DNA from: Sphingobium xenophagum NBRC 107872
GTDB lineage: Bacteria; Pseudomonadota; Alphaproteobacteria; Sphingomonadales; Sphingomonadaceae
Assembly (NCBI RefSeq): GCF_000367345.1
Contig: NZ_BARE01000007.1
Location: 62,001 to 126,000, forward strand
Length of the DNA: 64,000 nucleotides
Direction: 5' to 3'
In this document: positions 45,764 to 55,240 of the stretch, piece after piece
Layout of the letters: every line of letters starts with the position of its first letter
Numbering within the stretch: position 1 is the stretch's first letter
Notes under the pieces: generated by a model
The model's database searches: none
What the model saw: the letters and a program-made list of their open reading frames with translations, nothing else
What the model was told of the DNA's origin: nothing
Made by a program: the position numbers and the translations under genes

Positions 45764-47242
45764 TCAGGCGACCCGTTCGGCCAGCAATTCCAGCTGGTTG
45801 GTGACCACCACATCATCCTGATCGGTCAGGGTGGTGGGATAGTCGCCAGTGAAGCATGCATCGCAATATTGCGGCCGGCCGTCCGCGCGTTTCGCCTCGC
45901 CCAGCGCCTTGTACAGGCCATCGATCGAGATGAAGGACAGGCTGTCGGCATGGATGAAATCCTGCATCCCGCCCACGTCGAGCTTATGCGCCAGCAACTT
46001 GGTGCGTTCGGGCGTGTCCACGCCGTAGAAGCAGCTATGTTTGGTCGGCGGAGAGGCGATCCGCATATGCACCTCGGCCGCGCCTGCCTCGCGCATCATC
46101 TGCACGATCTTGAGTGAAGTCGTCCCGCGCACGATCGAATCGTCGATCAGGACGATCTTCTTGCCCTCAATCAGCGCCCGGTTGGCGTTGTGCTTCAGCT
46201 TCACGCCCAGATGGCGGACCTTGTCGCCCGGCTGGATGAAGGTGCGGCCGATATAGTGGGACCGGATGATGCCCAGTTCGAACGGTATGCCCGACTCCTG
46301 CGCATAGCCGATGGCGGCGGGAACGCCGCTGTCCGGCACGGGGATCACATAATCCGCCTCGACCGGGTTTTCGATCGCCAGCTGCGCGCCGATTGCCTTG
46401 CGGACCGAATAGACGCTGGAGCCATCGACGATCGAATCGGGTCGGCTGAAATAGACATGCTCGAAAATGCAGGGGCGCGGATGCACTTCGCCAAAGGGGC
46501 GGTGCGATCGTATCTCGCCAGAATTGGTGACGATCACCAGTTCGCCCGGATCGATCGAGCGGATATATTCGGCGCCCACCACATCGAACGCCACGGTTTC
46601 GGACGCGAACATGATGGTGTCGCCCAGCTTCCCCATGACCAGCGGCCGGATGCCCAGCGGATCGCGGCAGGCGATCATGCCTTCGGGCGTCATGACGATC
46701 AGCGAATAGGCGCCCTCGACCTGCTTCAGCGCATCGATGAACTTGTCGAGCAGGGTGCGATAGCTGGACGTCGCGACCAGATGGATGATGACTTCGGTGT
46801 CGGACGTCGACTGAAAGATCGATCCGCGCCGAATCAGCTCGCGCCGCACCTTCATGGCGTTCGAGATATTGCCATTATGGGCAACCGCGAATCCGCCGGA
46901 GTTCAGTTCCGCATAAAGCGGCTGGACGTTGCGCAGCGAAGTTTCGCCAGTGGTCGAATAGCGCACATGGCCGCAGGCCGAACCGCCCGGCAGGCCGCGA
47001 ATCACCTCGTCCCGGTCGAAATTGCCCGCGACATGGCCCATGGCCCTGTGGGTATGGAAATCATGCCCGTCCCAGCTGGTGATGCCGGCAGCTTCCTGCC
47101 CCCGATGCTGAAGCGCATGGAGGCCGAGCGCGACGATAGCAGAGGCCGTGTCAGCGCCAGAAACGCCGAAAATGCCGCATTCTTCGCGCAACTTGTCGTC
47201 GTCGAAAGGGTTGGTCGTGATCATGGGTGTGAGCGGGTCCAT
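45764..47242 (-). CDS. purF: Amidophosphoribosyltransferase
   Basis: 492 residues from the ATG at 47242, preceded by AGGA at 6-nt spacing; upstream in-frame ATGs lack similarity. First committed step of purine synthesis: PRPP + glutamine to phosphoribosylamine. The nucleophile Cys22 follows a short propeptide (REECGIFGV), so N-terminal processing is expected. The glutaminase domain (HRGQEAAGI, TTGETS) precedes the PRTase domain with VVLIDDSIVRGTTS. Divergent from ccmC. Confidence 0.97.
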   Translation of the reverse strand: MDPLTPMITTNPFDDDKLREECGIFGVSGADTASAIVALGLHALQHRGQEAAGITSWDGHDFHTHRAMGHVAGNFDRDEVIRGLPGGSACGHVRYSTTGETSLRNVQPLYAELNSGGFAVAHNGNISNAMKVRRELIRRGSIFQSTSDTEVIIHLVATSSYRTLLDKFIDALKQVEGAYSLIVMTPEGMIACRDPLGIRPLVMGKLGDTIMFASETVAFDVVGAEYIRSIDPGELVIVTNSGEIRSHRPFGEVHPRPCIFEHVYFSRPDSIVDGSSVYSVRKAIGAQLAIENPVEADYVIPVPDSGVPAAIGYAQESGIPFELGIIRSHYIGRTFIQPGDKVRHLGVKLKHNANRALIEGKKIVLIDDSIVRGTTSLKIVQMMREAGAAEVHMRIASPPTKHSCFYGVDTPERTKLLAHKLDVGGMQDFIHADSLSFISIDGLYKALGEAKRADGRPQYCDACFTGDYPTTLTDQDDVVVTNQLELLAERVA

Positions 47243-47426
47243 AGCCGTTCCTGCCCGACGCCAAGGGCCGGGCTTTGGCGCGCATATAGTCACTCTCGTC
47301 CGCTTTGTCGCCCTCCTGTAACAAAAAAGCGTGCCGGGCCGTTCCTTTGCGGGGATTTTCCGTCCCGCTATCGGCAAAATGCCCTACTGGCCATGCCGTC
47401 CCTGCACGGCTAAAGACGCAGCCCTG

Positions 47427-48155
47427 ATGCATCGTTTCGCCAATCCTGCCCGCTTCCTAAAGATCGCCCGTCCGCTCACCGGCTGGCTGTTCTGGACCGG
47501 CCTCGTCCTGCTGCTGGCGGGCTGCGCCTGCGGCCTGTTCGTGACCCCTGCCGACTATCTTCAGGGGCAGACGGTGCGAATCCTCTATATCCATGTGCCC
47601 GCCGCCTGGTTGGGGATGGCCGGTTGGACCGGCATCGCCGTGGCGGCGCTGATGCAGCTGGTCTGGCGGCATCCACTTGCCGCCGTTGCCGGTCGCGCCA
47701 TCGCCGCGCCGGGTGCTCTGTTCACTGCCATCTGTCTTGCCACCGGATCGATATGGGGGCGTCCGACCTGGGGAACATGGTGGGAATGGGATGGGCGCAT
47801 GACGTCGATGCTGGTCCTGCTATTCCTCTACCTCGGCTATATCGCCTTGGCCAATGCCAGCGCGCGCCAGGGGGCGGGGCAGGGCGGTGTCAGCAACGTG
47901 ACCGCCATCTTCGGACTGGTCGGCGCGATCAACATCCCGATCATCAACCGCTCCGTCGTCTGGTGGAACAGCCTGCATCAGGGACCGTCCATCACCCTGC
48001 GCGGCTCCAGCATCGACATGGCCTTGCTGTGGCCACTGGGCCTGACGGTGCTGGGCTTTTCCCTCTGGTTTGGCGCAATCGTGCTGATGCGGATGCGCGC
48101 GATACTGGCACAGAATAAGGTCGAGGCGCGCATGCAGCGCCTTGCGAGAGGATAG
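47427..48155 (+). CDS. ccmC: Cytochrome c maturation protein CcmC (heme exporter)
   Basis: 242 residues with six membrane helices. It presents haem to CcmE in the periplasm. The Trp-rich WGTWWEWDGR loop and the flanking His residues (ILYIHVPAAW and NSLHQGP) are the CcmC haem site. The start at 47427 is after a frame extension to 47331 without similarity. It begins the ccmCDEFGHI operon; ccmA and ccmB are not in the window. Confidence 0.95.
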   Translation: MHRFANPARFLKIARPLTGWLFWTGLVLLLAGCACGLFVTPADYLQGQTVRILYIHVPAAWLGMAGWTGIAVAALMQLVWRHPLAAVAGRAIAAPGALFTAICLATGSIWGRPTWGTWWEWDGRMTSMLVLLFLYLGYIALANASARQGAGQGGVSNVTAIFGLVGAINIPIINRSVVWWNSLHQGPSITLRGSSIDMALLWPLGLTVLGFSLWFGAIVLMRMRAILAQNKVEARMQRLARG

Positions 48156-48159
48156 CCCC

Positions 48160-48291
48160 ATGCACCAATGGATCTTCGTCGCCGCTGCCTATGCGGTGAC
48201 CCTGCTGGGAACAGCGGTGGTCAGCCTGATGAGCTGGCGCGCGATGCAGCGCGCAGAGGCGCAGGCCGAAACGATGGCGGGCCGGTCATGA
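48160..48291 (+). CDS. ccmD: Heme exporter protein CcmD
   Basis: 43 residues, too short for routine gene calls. One membrane helix (WIFVAAAYAVTLLGTAVVSLMS) with a Tyr and a charged C-terminal tail (RAMQRAEAQAE), as in CcmD, which stabilises the CcmC-CcmE complex and releases holo-CcmE. The gap from ccmC is 4 nt and it overlaps ccmE by 4 nt (ATGA). Identification rests on size, topology and position. Confidence 0.9.
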   Translation: MHQWIFVAAAYAVTLLGTAVVSLMSWRAMQRAEAQAETMAGRS

Positions 48292-48734
48292 AGGCCAAGC
48301 ATCAACGCCTCATCCTCGCCCTCGTTGCGCTGGTCGCGCTGGTCGGCGCGGGCCTGCTGGCGGCCTCCGCGCTCAAGGATGAAGCCGCCTATTTCTACGC
48401 ACCAGGCGATGTGAAGGCCAAGGGCGTCGAACCGGGCAAGGCGATTCGCCTGGGCGGCATGGTCGTGAAAGGCAGCCTGAAACGCGCGCCCGATGGCGTC
48501 ACCATGTCTTTCGACGTCACGGACGGCAAAGCCACCGTCCCCGCGACATTCAGCGGCATCGCGCCCGACCTGTTCAAGGAAGGCAGCGGCGTCGTCGCCG
48601 AAGGATCGTTCGATGGAAAGGGCACTTTCATCGCCACCAACCTGCTCGCCAAGCATGACGAACGCTATATGCCCCGCGAACTGGAAGGCATGAGCTACAA
48701 TGAAACCACCCATGAATTGCAGGTGGAAAAGTGA
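48288..48734 (+). CDS. ccmE: Heme chaperone CcmE
   Basis: 148 residues. N-terminal membrane anchor (LILALVALVALVGAGLLA), then the OB-fold domain with YFYAPGDV, IRLGGMVVKGSL and the covalent haem ligand His123 in the HxxxY motif (LAKHDERYMP, Tyr127). It carries haem from CcmC to the CcmF/H ligase. Start overlaps ccmD. Confidence 0.96.
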   Translation: MKAKHQRLILALVALVALVGAGLLAASALKDEAAYFYAPGDVKAKGVEPGKAIRLGGMVVKGSLKRAPDGVTMSFDVTDGKATVPATFSGIAPDLFKEGSGVVAEGSFDGKGTFIATNLLAKHDERYMPRELEGMSYNETTHELQVEK

Positions 48735-48789
48735 GAATGCGTCACACCGCGGATCATGACGGAACGCCCATGATCAAGGGGCAGGCCGC

Positions 48790-50715
48790 ATGATCGCCGA
48801 AACCGGTCTCGCCGCGCTCTGGCTCGCCGCGTCTCTTGCCCTGCTCCAGCTTGTCCTGGCCCTCGTTGGCCTCAAGGGCGACAAGCCCGACCTGCTCGCA
48901 GCCGTCCGTCCTGCCGCCGTGGCGCAGGGTGTCCTGACCGCGATCGCCTTTGCGCTGCTGATCACCCTGTTCATGCGCTCGGATATGTCGGTGCTGCTTG
49001 TCGCCACCAACAGCCATTCGGCCAAGCCCTGGCTCTACAAATTTGCCGGGACATGGGGCAACCATGAAGGCTCGATGCTGCTCTGGGTCACGGTCATGGG
49101 CGTGGCGGGGGCGGCGGTTGCCCTGTTCGAGCGCGCGTTGCGGCGCGACACCCACATGGCGACCCTGGGCGGCCAGGCGGCGATCAGCCTTGGCTTTTAC
49201 GCCTTCCTGCTTTTCTCGTCCAACCCCTTCGCCCGGATTTCGCCTGCGCCAGCGGACGGGCAGGGGCTTAACCCCCTGCTGCAAGACCCCGGCCTCGCCT
49301 TCCATCCGCCCACGCTCTATCTGGGCTATGTCGGCCTCTCCGTCGCCTTTTCCTTCGCCATCGGCGCGCTGCTGACGCGGCAGGTCGACGCCGCCTTTGC
49401 CCGCGCCATGCGGCCATGGGTGCTGGGCGCGTGGATATTGCTGACGCTGGGCATCACAGCGGGCAGCTATTGGGCCTATTATGAACTGGGCTGGGGTGGC
49501 TGGTGGTTCTGGGACCCGGTCGAAAACGCCTCGCTCATGCCCTGGCTCGCTGCGACGGCCTTGCTCCACAGCGTGACCGTGCTGGCGACGCGCGACGCAC
49601 TGCGCGCCTGGACGGTGATGCTGGCCGTCGTCGCCTTCTCCATGTCGATGGTCGGCACCTTCCTCGTGCGATCTGGCATCCTTACCAGTGTCCATGCCTT
49701 CGCCGTGGACCCCGAACGCGGCAGCTTCATCCTCGGCCTGCTCGCCCTTTATATCGGCGGCGCGCTGGCCCTGTTCGGCTGGCGCATCGGCGCTGTCCGC
49801 GAAGGCGCGCCCTTCGAACTGGTCAGCCGCGAAACCCTGCTGGTCGTCAACAATCTGCTGCTGACCGTCATATTGGGGCTGGTCCTGATCGGCACCCTCT
49901 ATCCGCTGATGACCGAAGCGTTCGGCCACAAAGTCTCAGTCGGCGCCCCTTATTTCGACCGGATCGCCGGCCCCATCGCACTGGCGCTGATGATCGCCAT
50001 GGCTGTCGGCCCGTTGGTCCGCTGGCGGCGCGACCAGGCAAAGGCTGTTTGCAAACGTTTGCTGGTTCCGCTTTGCATTGCGTTGCTATTGTTCAGCTTG
50101 GTGTCGGTCTTGGCTTGGGGCCGCATCGGCATCCTGCCTTTCCTTGGCCTCGTCGTCGCCGGATCGGTTGGCGTCGCGAGCCTCGCGCCCTTGTGGAAAC
50201 GCAATCTGCGCCGCACGCCGCTCTTCACCTATGGCATGGTCATCGCCCATCTGGGCTGCGCCGTCAGCCTGGGCGGCATGGCCAGCGATTCCGCCTTCAC
50301 CGTTGAAAAGCTGGTCGCCGCCCGTCCCGGTGACATGATCGAAACGGCTGGCTGGCAGATTCGCCTGCTTCAGATCCAGCCCCTTGCCGGCGACAACTGG
50401 ACCGCACTGCAAGCCGATATGGACGTCAGCCGGAACGGCGCGCCGGTCACTATTCATCCCCAGTCCCGTTTCTTCGCCTCTCCGCCAACCACCACCAGCG
50501 AAGCCGCGCTGCTGACCCGTTGGGACGGCCAGCTTTACGTCGTGCTGGGCGAAGAGGTGGAAGGCGGCCGGTGGCAGCTTCGCATCTGGTGGAAGCCCTT
50601 TGTCACGCTGATCTGGCTTGGCGGCATCATGATAGCGCTGGGCGGCGCGCTGGCGCTGCTCGGTCGGGAGCGTCGCGGCTGGCTGATGAAATGGCGGGCG
50701 AGGGCGGCGGCATGA
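48790..50715 (+). CDS. ccmF: Cytochrome c haem lyase subunit CcmF
   Basis: 641 residues with about fourteen membrane helices. Haem ligation to apocytochrome, with CcmH and CcmI. Signatures are the WWD domain GWGGWWFWDPVENASLMPWL, the flanking HPPTLYLGYVG and the C-terminal periplasmic domain. A 55-nt gap separates it from ccmE; ccmG overlaps its stop. Confidence 0.96.
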   Translation: MIAETGLAALWLAASLALLQLVLALVGLKGDKPDLLAAVRPAAVAQGVLTAIAFALLITLFMRSDMSVLLVATNSHSAKPWLYKFAGTWGNHEGSMLLWVTVMGVAGAAVALFERALRRDTHMATLGGQAAISLGFYAFLLFSSNPFARISPAPADGQGLNPLLQDPGLAFHPPTLYLGYVGLSVAFSFAIGALLTRQVDAAFARAMRPWVLGAWILLTLGITAGSYWAYYELGWGGWWFWDPVENASLMPWLAATALLHSVTVLATRDALRAWTVMLAVVAFSMSMVGTFLVRSGILTSVHAFAVDPERGSFILGLLALYIGGALALFGWRIGAVREGAPFELVSRETLLVVNNLLLTVILGLVLIGTLYPLMTEAFGHKVSVGAPYFDRIAGPIALALMIAMAVGPLVRWRRDQAKAVCKRLLVPLCIALLLFSLVSVLAWGRIGILPFLGLVVAGSVGVASLAPLWKRNLRRTPLFTYGMVIAHLGCAVSLGGMASDSAFTVEKLVAARPGDMIETAGWQIRLLQIQPLAGDNWTALQADMDVSRNGAPVTIHPQSRFFASPPTTTSEAALLTRWDGQLYVVLGEEVEGGRWQLRIWWKPFVTLIWLGGIMIALGGALALLGRERRGWLMKWRARAAA

Positions 50716-51239
50716 GGAAATGGCTCATCTGGCTCCCGCTGGTCCTGTTCCTGGGCTTCATCGCCCTGTTCGCCAGCGGCCTGTTCCAGCCTGACGATCG
50801 CATCATCCACTCCCGCCTCGTGGGTCAGCCGCTTCCGGCCTTCAACCTGCCAGCTGCCGCCAGCGATCGCCCGCCGCTCGCGAGCAGCCAGCTTGCCGCC
50901 GGACAGCCGCGCCTGCTCAACATTTTCGCCAGCTGGTGTGTCCCCTGCGCCGCCGAAGCGCCCCAACTCGAAGCGTTGCGGGCAGCAGGCGTGCCGATCG
51001 ACGCCATCGCCATCCGCGACGCCCGCGCCGATGTCGACGCTTTCCTCCAGCGCAACGGCAATCCCTATGCCCGCATCGGCCTGGACGCGCGCAGCGAAGT
51101 CCAGATCGCGCTGGGTTCGTCGGGTGTTCCCGAAACCTTCGTCATCGATGGCAAGGGCCGCATCGCCTATCAGCATATCGGCGAGATTCGCGCCGACGAT
51201 GTACCGATGATCCTCGACCGGTTGAGGAGCGCGCAATGA
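50712..51239 (+). CDS. ccmG: Thioredoxin-like CcmG/DsbE
   Basis: 175 residues from the ATG overlapping the ccmF stop. An N-terminal signal anchor (WLIWLPLVLFLGFIALFAS) is followed by a thioredoxin fold with active-site Cys76 and Cys79 in ASWCVPCAAE, cis-Pro GVPETFVID, and the C-terminal helix. It keeps the apocytochrome CXXCH cysteines reduced in the periplasm. The larger open frame from 50520 is a shadow of ccmF. Confidence 0.95.
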   Translation: MRKWLIWLPLVLFLGFIALFASGLFQPDDRIIHSRLVGQPLPAFNLPAAASDRPPLASSQLAAGQPRLLNIFASWCVPCAAEAPQLEALRAAGVPIDAIAIRDARADVDAFLQRNGNPYARIGLDARSEVQIALGSSGVPETFVIDGKGRIAYQHIGEIRADDVPMILDRLRSAQ

Positions 51240-51643
51240 AGTATCTGGTCCTGCTCTTCGCGCTGATCGCCGCGCCGCTGTCCGCGCAGACCGCGCTCCC
51301 GCCCGCGCCCTACGCCAATCAGCAGATTGCCGACCCGGCGCTGGAGCGCAAGGCCAAGGCGCTGATGGAGACCATCCGTTGCCTGACCTGCCAGAGCCAG
51401 TCGATCGCCGACAGCAATGCCAGCATGGCGGGCGACATGCGGTCCCAGATCCGCGAACGCATTATGGCGGGCGAACAGCCCGAAGCGATCCGCGCCTGGC
51501 TGATCACCCGCTATGGCGACTGGGTGAGCTATGAACCCACAGCCGCGCCGATCCTCTGGCCGCTCTGGGCTGCGCCGCTGGTGTTGCTGGGGCTGGGCCT
51601 CCTCCTTCTGCGTGGCCGAATCAAGCGAAAGGGACGGGCATGA
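51236..51643 (+). CDS. ccmH: Cytochrome c maturation protein CcmH (CycL)
   Basis: 135 residues. Signal peptide (KYLVLLFALIAAPLSA), periplasmic three-helix domain with the redox pair Cys49 and Cys52 in IRCLTCQSQSIADSNA, and a C-terminal membrane anchor. It acts in the haem-ligation complex, resolving mixed disulfides of the apocytochrome. Its start overlaps the ccmG stop. Confidence 0.95.
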   Translation: MKYLVLLFALIAAPLSAQTALPPAPYANQQIADPALERKAKALMETIRCLTCQSQSIADSNASMAGDMRSQIRERIMAGEQPEAIRAWLITRYGDWVSYEPTAAPILWPLWAAPLVLLGLGLLLLRGRIKRKGRA

Positions 51644-52281
51644 CCGGATGGTTCCTGGCCTTCGGGCTGGCCGCCCTGGCCTTCATCGCCATGCTGCTGG
51701 TAGGTCGCATCCCACGATCGGCGCGCGAAATCACGGCCGCCGCGCTGTTGCTTGGTCTGGCGGGCTATGCCTGGCAGGGTAATCCCGGCCTTGCCGGCGC
51801 GCCGCGAACGGTCAAACAGATTGACGCGCCCTTTGACGAAAAGCTGGCTGAGCAAAGGCGCGGGCTGGCGGAACGTTATGGCCCCGCCGGGCAATGGCTG
51901 GTCATGTCCGATGGCCTGGGGCGTCAGGGCAAGACGAAGGAATCGGCCAATATCCTGCTCGCAGGGCTGCGCCAGACGCCCAATGATGCCAATCTCTGGC
52001 TTGGTTTAGGCAACGCACTGGTCGCCCACGCCGATGGTGTCGTATCACCGGGCGCGGACTTCGCATATCGGCGCGCCCTTGCGCTCGACCCGGACGGGCT
52101 GGCGCCCCGCTATTTCTACGGCCTTGCGCTTGCCCGCAATGGCCAGTTGCAGGCGGCGCGCGACCTTTGGGCGCCACTCGCCGCAGCCACGCCGCCGGGC
52201 AGTGCGATCAGGACGGAACTGGACGCCAATATCGCGCGTATCGACTCGCTGCTGTCCGGTAATGGGCCGGTCAGCCCATGA
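51640..52281 (+). CDS. ccmI: TPR protein of cytochrome c maturation, CcmI-like
   Basis: 213 residues. Two N-terminal membrane helices (about 2-20 and 30-45) are followed by a periplasmic TPR domain (LLAGLRQTPNDANLWLGLGNALV, FAYRRALALDPDGLAPRYFYGLALA). CcmI delivers apocytochromes to the CcmF/H ligase. It overlaps ccmH by 4 nt and ends the operon. The following 129 nt carry no gene and must contain the kup start region. Confidence 0.9.
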   Translation: MTGWFLAFGLAALAFIAMLLVGRIPRSAREITAAALLLGLAGYAWQGNPGLAGAPRTVKQIDAPFDEKLAEQRRGLAERYGPAGQWLVMSDGLGRQGKTKESANILLAGLRQTPNDANLWLGLGNALVAHADGVVSPGADFAYRRALALDPDGLAPRYFYGLALARNGQLQAARDLWAPLAAATPPGSAIRTELDANIARIDSLLSGNGPVSP

Positions 52282-52410
52282 TCACCCCTCGGGCCGCATT
52301 GCGCGGCCTTGGGAGCCGTGATAGGGCGCGGCGGTTTGTGGGGTGGCGGCATTTCCCTGATTGCCCTTGGACAGGTGTCGAACAGAGCATGACAATTCGG
52401 CTTTTCCTTC

Positions 52411-54342
52411 GTGGCTGATCTTCTTCCCAATACCGCGCCATCGTCCCCTGCGGACGATCATGACGGCGGCCATGGCCATTCCCGGCAAAAGGCGACGGTC
52501 AAACTCGTCGTCGGCGCGATCGGCATCGTGTTCGGCGACATCGGCACCAGCCCGCTCTACGCTTTCCGCGAAACCTTTGCCGGGCATCACCATCTCGATC
52601 TCGACCCCGACCATATATTGGGCGTCATCAGCCTGATGTTCTGGTCGATGATGCTGGTGGTGACGCTGAAATATGTCAGCATCATCATGCGCGCGGACAA
52701 TAAGGGCGAAGGCGGCAGCCTGGCCCTGCTGGCGCTGATCAACGGCCAGACCAAGACGCAGCGCTGGTCGCGCGGCATCGTGCTGCTGGGCGTATTTGCG
52801 ACAGCGCTCTTCTATGGCGACTCGATGATCACGCCGGCCGTGTCGGTGCTTTCGGCGGTGGAAGGGCTTGCGGTTTACAACCCCGCGCTGGCGCCCGCCG
52901 TCCTGCCGGTCGTCATCCTGATCCTGCTTGGTCTGTTCTGGATACAGGGGCTTGGCACCAACAAGGTCGCTGCGCTGTTCGGCCCGATCATGCTGCTCTA
53001 TTTCGTGTCGATCGGAAGCCTTGGCATCCTTTCGATCATCAAGACGCCCGGCATCCTGTTCGCCTTCAATCCCTATTGGGCGGTGATGTTTTTCGTTACC
53101 GATCCTTTACCCGCTTTCCTCGCACTGGGATCGGTCGTTCTCGCGGTGACCGGGGCCGAAGCGCTCTATGCCGATATGGGCCATTTCGGTCGCAACCCGA
53201 TCCGCGTGTCCTGGCTCGCTTTCGTCCTGCCCGCCCTGATGCTCAACTATATGGGTCAGGGCGCGCTGCTGTTCCGCGAAGGCGCCGCCGCACTGCACAG
53301 CCCCTTCTACAATCTCGCGCCGCAATGGGGACAGTTGCCGCTGATCGTGCTGGCAACCATGGCGGCGATCATCGCGTCGCAGGCTGTGATTTCGGGCGCG
53401 TTCTCCGTCACGCAGCAGGCGATCCAGCTGGGCTTCATGCCCCGCCTGCGCATCGCCCACACCAGCGCCGCAACCGCAGGCCAGATCTACATCCCGCTCG
53501 TCAATTGGGGTTTGATGGTCATGGTCATCCTGCTGGTCCTGACCTTCAAGACATCGTCCAACCTGACTGCGGCCTATGGCATCGCGGTCACAGGCGCGAT
53601 GTTCATCGACAATGTGCTGCTGACAGTGGTGCTCTATCGCCTGTGGCAATGGAAATGGTATTATGCCGCGCCGGTGCTGGCGGTGTTCTACATCGTCGAT
53701 GGCGCCTATCTTGCCGCCAACCTGACCAAGGTGCCGGACGGCGGCTGGTTCCCGCTGCTGATCGGCTTCATCATCTTCACGTTGCTGACCACCTGGTCGC
53801 GCGGTCGGCGTCTGGTGCAGGATCGCCTGCGCGAAGCGGCCATGCCGATCCCGGTATTCGTCGCCTCTGCCGCCAACAGCGCGGTCCGTGTTCCCGGCAC
53901 GGCGGTATTCATGACGTCGACACCCGACGGCGTGCCCCATGCGCTGCTGCATAACCTGAAGCATAACAAGGTGCTGCACGAACGCGTGATCCTGCTGACG
54001 GTGAAGATCCGTGACGTACCGGTCGTGGAGGATGACGGCCGCTGCAAGCTGGAGGATCTGGGCCGGGGTTTCTTCCGCATGGTGCTGCAATATGGCTTCA
54101 TGCAGGAACCCGACGTTCCCGCCGCGCTCAAGAATGTCGCGGGCTGCGGTCAGGCGTTCAAGATGATGGACACCAGCTTCTTCCTGGCGCGACAGACGCT
54201 GCTGCCGTCATCCAAGCCCGGCATGCCGCTGTGGCGGGAAAAAATCTTCGCCTGGATGCTGCGCAACGCGGAAAGCGCGATGGAATTCTTCCGTCTTCCG
54301 ACCAATCGGGTGGTCGAACTGGGCAGTCAGGTCGAGATATAA
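52411..54342 (+). CDS. kup: Potassium uptake protein Kup
   Basis: 643 residues from a GTG start (ADLLPNTAP); no in-frame ATG fits better. A proton-coupled K+ importer with about twelve membrane helices followed by a cytosolic C-terminal domain. Motifs are [29 protein letters not shown] and [18 protein letters not shown] near the N-terminus and the [16 protein letters not shown] region after the last helix. The stop overlaps the hairpin ending hsp20 in the other direction. Confidence 0.94.
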   Translation: MADLLPNTAPSSPADDHDGGHGHSRQKATVKLVVGAIGIVFGDIGTSPLYAFRETFAGHHHLDLDPDHILGVISLMFWSMMLVVTLKYVSIIMRADNKGEGGSLALLALINGQTKTQRWSRGIVLLGVFATALFYGDSMITPAVSVLSAVEGLAVYNPALAPAVLPVVILILLGLFWIQGLGTNKVAALFGPIMLLYFVSIGSLGILSIIKTPGILFAFNPYWAVMFFVTDPLPAFLALGSVVLAVTGAEALYADMGHFGRNPIRVSWLAFVLPALMLNYMGQGALLFREGAAALHSPFYNLAPQWGQLPLIVLATMAAIIASQAVISGAFSVTQQAIQLGFMPRLRIAHTSAATAGQIYIPLVNWGLMVMVILLVLTFKTSSNLTAAYGIAVTGAMFIDNVLLTVVLYRLWQWKWYYAAPVLAVFYIVDGAYLAANLTKVPDGGWFPLLIGFIIFTLLTTWSRGRRLVQDRLREAAMPIPVFVASAANSAVRVPGTAVFMTSTPDGVPHALLHNLKHNKVLHERVILLTVKIRDVPVVEDDGRCKLEDLGRGFFRMVLQYGFMQEPDVPAALKNVAGCGQAFKMMDTSFFLARQTLLPSSKPGMPLWREKIFAWMLRNAESAMEFFRLPTNRVVELGSQVEI

Positions 54343-54372
54343 AAAGGGCGCAGCCTCGATCAGGCTGCGCCC
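54341..54372 (-). terminator. Terminator for hsp20
   Basis: GGGCGCAGCCT, 5-nt loop, AGGCTGCGCCC, then TTTTTATA on the minus strand. A perfect 11-bp stem just past the hsp20 stop. It overlaps the end of the converging kup gene. Confidence 0.93.
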
Positions 54373-54383
54373 CGACGTGCCTA

Positions 54384-54857
54384 TCAGGCCGCGTCGCGAT
54401 CCTTCGCGGTGATTTCCACAAGCTGACCGCCATTGATGGCAATCTTCTTGGGCTTCATCGCTTCGGGTACTTCGCGCAACAGGTCGATCACCAGCAGGCC
54501 ATCGGCCAGGTCCGCCTTTTCCACGCGCACGAAATCGGCCAGTTCGAACCGCCGCTCGAAGCTGCGATTGGCGATGCCGACATGCAGGAATTTGGACCGG
54601 TCGGCTGGTGAGCCTTCATCCTTGCGACCGACCACCTGAAGCAGATTCTGCTGCGCGGTGATGTCGATCTCTTCAGGACGGAAGCCTGCAACGGCCAGCG
54701 TCACGCGATAGCGATCTTCCGACAGCCGTTCGATGTTGAAGGGCGGATAATTGTCGCCCTGGCTTAAACGCGCATTATTTTCGATCAGGTCGAACAAGCG
54801 GTCGAACCCAACGGTCGAGCGGCGATAGGGGGTCAGGTCAAAGTTACGCATCGTCAT
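54384..54857 (-). CDS. Small heat shock protein, Hsp20 family
   Basis: 157 residues. An N-terminal arm (RNFDLTPYRRSTVGFDRLFDL), then an alpha-crystallin domain from about 35 to 125 (YRVTLAVAGFRPEEIDITAQ, and the closing signature ADGLLVIDL with its dimer-groove contacts) and a short C-terminal tail. An ATP-independent holdase resembling IbpA or HspA. Preceded by a sigma-32-type promoter and a ROSE-like leader, so induction by heat should be both transcriptional and translational. Confidence 0.94.
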   Translation of the reverse strand: MTMRNFDLTPYRRSTVGFDRLFDLIENNARLSQGDNYPPFNIERLSEDRYRVTLAVAGFRPEEIDITAQQNLLQVVGRKDEGSPADRSKFLHVGIANRSFERRFELADFVRVEKADLADGLLVIDLLREVPEAMKPKKIAINGGQLVEITAKDRDAA

Positions 54858-54942
54858 AATCTCCCAAAGAGCAAAATGAACCTGCCGAACCCGAAACCGG
54901 CGTTCGGCAATACCATGTCTGGCCCCATGCGGCGGCCAGACG
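54858..54942 (-). ncRNA. ROSE-like RNA thermometer in the hsp20 leader
   Basis: The predicted leader of about 85 nt folds into a first perfect hairpin (GTCTGGCC/GGCCAGAC, 54917-54941), a second (TGCCGAAC/GTTCGGCA, 54883-54909) and a third in which TTTTGCTC (54869-54876) faces the ribosome binding site GGGAG (54861-54865) across a 3-nt turn. A U(U/C)GCU stretch opposite the Shine-Dalgarno after one or more stable hairpins is the ROSE layout known from rhizobial and other proteobacterial small heat shock genes. Translation should be blocked at low temperature. Confidence 0.7.
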
Positions 54943-54948
54943 CGCTTG

Positions 54949-54979
54949 ATATGGTTCGGGCTTTTCGGCTTTCAAGGGG
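54949..54979 (-). promoter_or_regulatory. Sigma-32 (RpoH) type promoter of hsp20
   Basis: On the minus strand CCCCTTGAAA, 15 nt, CCATAT, close to the RpoH consensus (CTTGAAA and CCCCAT-T). The predicted start of transcription is near 54942, giving a leader of about 85 nt. Confidence 0.7.
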
Positions 54980-55064
54980 ATGTTGCAGCCAGCATTTCGA
55001 GCGCCAGCGCGTGCGGGGTTGGACAGTTTGTCCTATCGTCAGGGAACAACAATTGGCGCAGACG

Positions 55065-55102
55065 AAAAAGCGCCCGGATCGCGGTTCACGATCCGGGCGC
55101 TT
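55065..55102 (-). terminator. Orphan terminator upstream of hsp20
   Basis: A perfect 14-bp stem (AAGCGCCCGGATCG and CGATCCGGGCGCTT) with a 7-nt loop, followed by TTTTTC on the minus strand. No protein-coding gene ends here: lolC diverges at 55379 and hsp20 begins downstream. It must therefore end a short untranslated transcript or an antisense from the lolC side. Confidence 0.85.
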
Positions 55103-55240
55103 AATGGACGATTGCTCGTCTCCCCCTTGGTCTGCCTCGACCGCTTCTCAGCCCCCTAAGCTCAAAGCGGGATGCAGTATCCCTGAACCACGGCCTTTTA
55201 CCTGTGCTTCGACTATCTTGCTATGACTGCTGAGGGGCGG
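55065..55240 (-). ncRNA. Candidate small RNA ending at the orphan terminator
   Basis: The 276 nt between the terminator and lolC (55103-55378) carry no plausible ORF on either strand. On the minus strand several stable helices can be read: GGGAT-ACTGC-ATCCC and CCGCTT/AAGCGG. The 5' end is unknown; the given limit of about 55240 is a guess from a weak promoter-like GTGACT/TAGCAA pair. It does not match the signature sequences of tmRNA, RNase P RNA or SRP RNA; a divergent 6S-type RNA remains possible. Confidence 0.4.
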
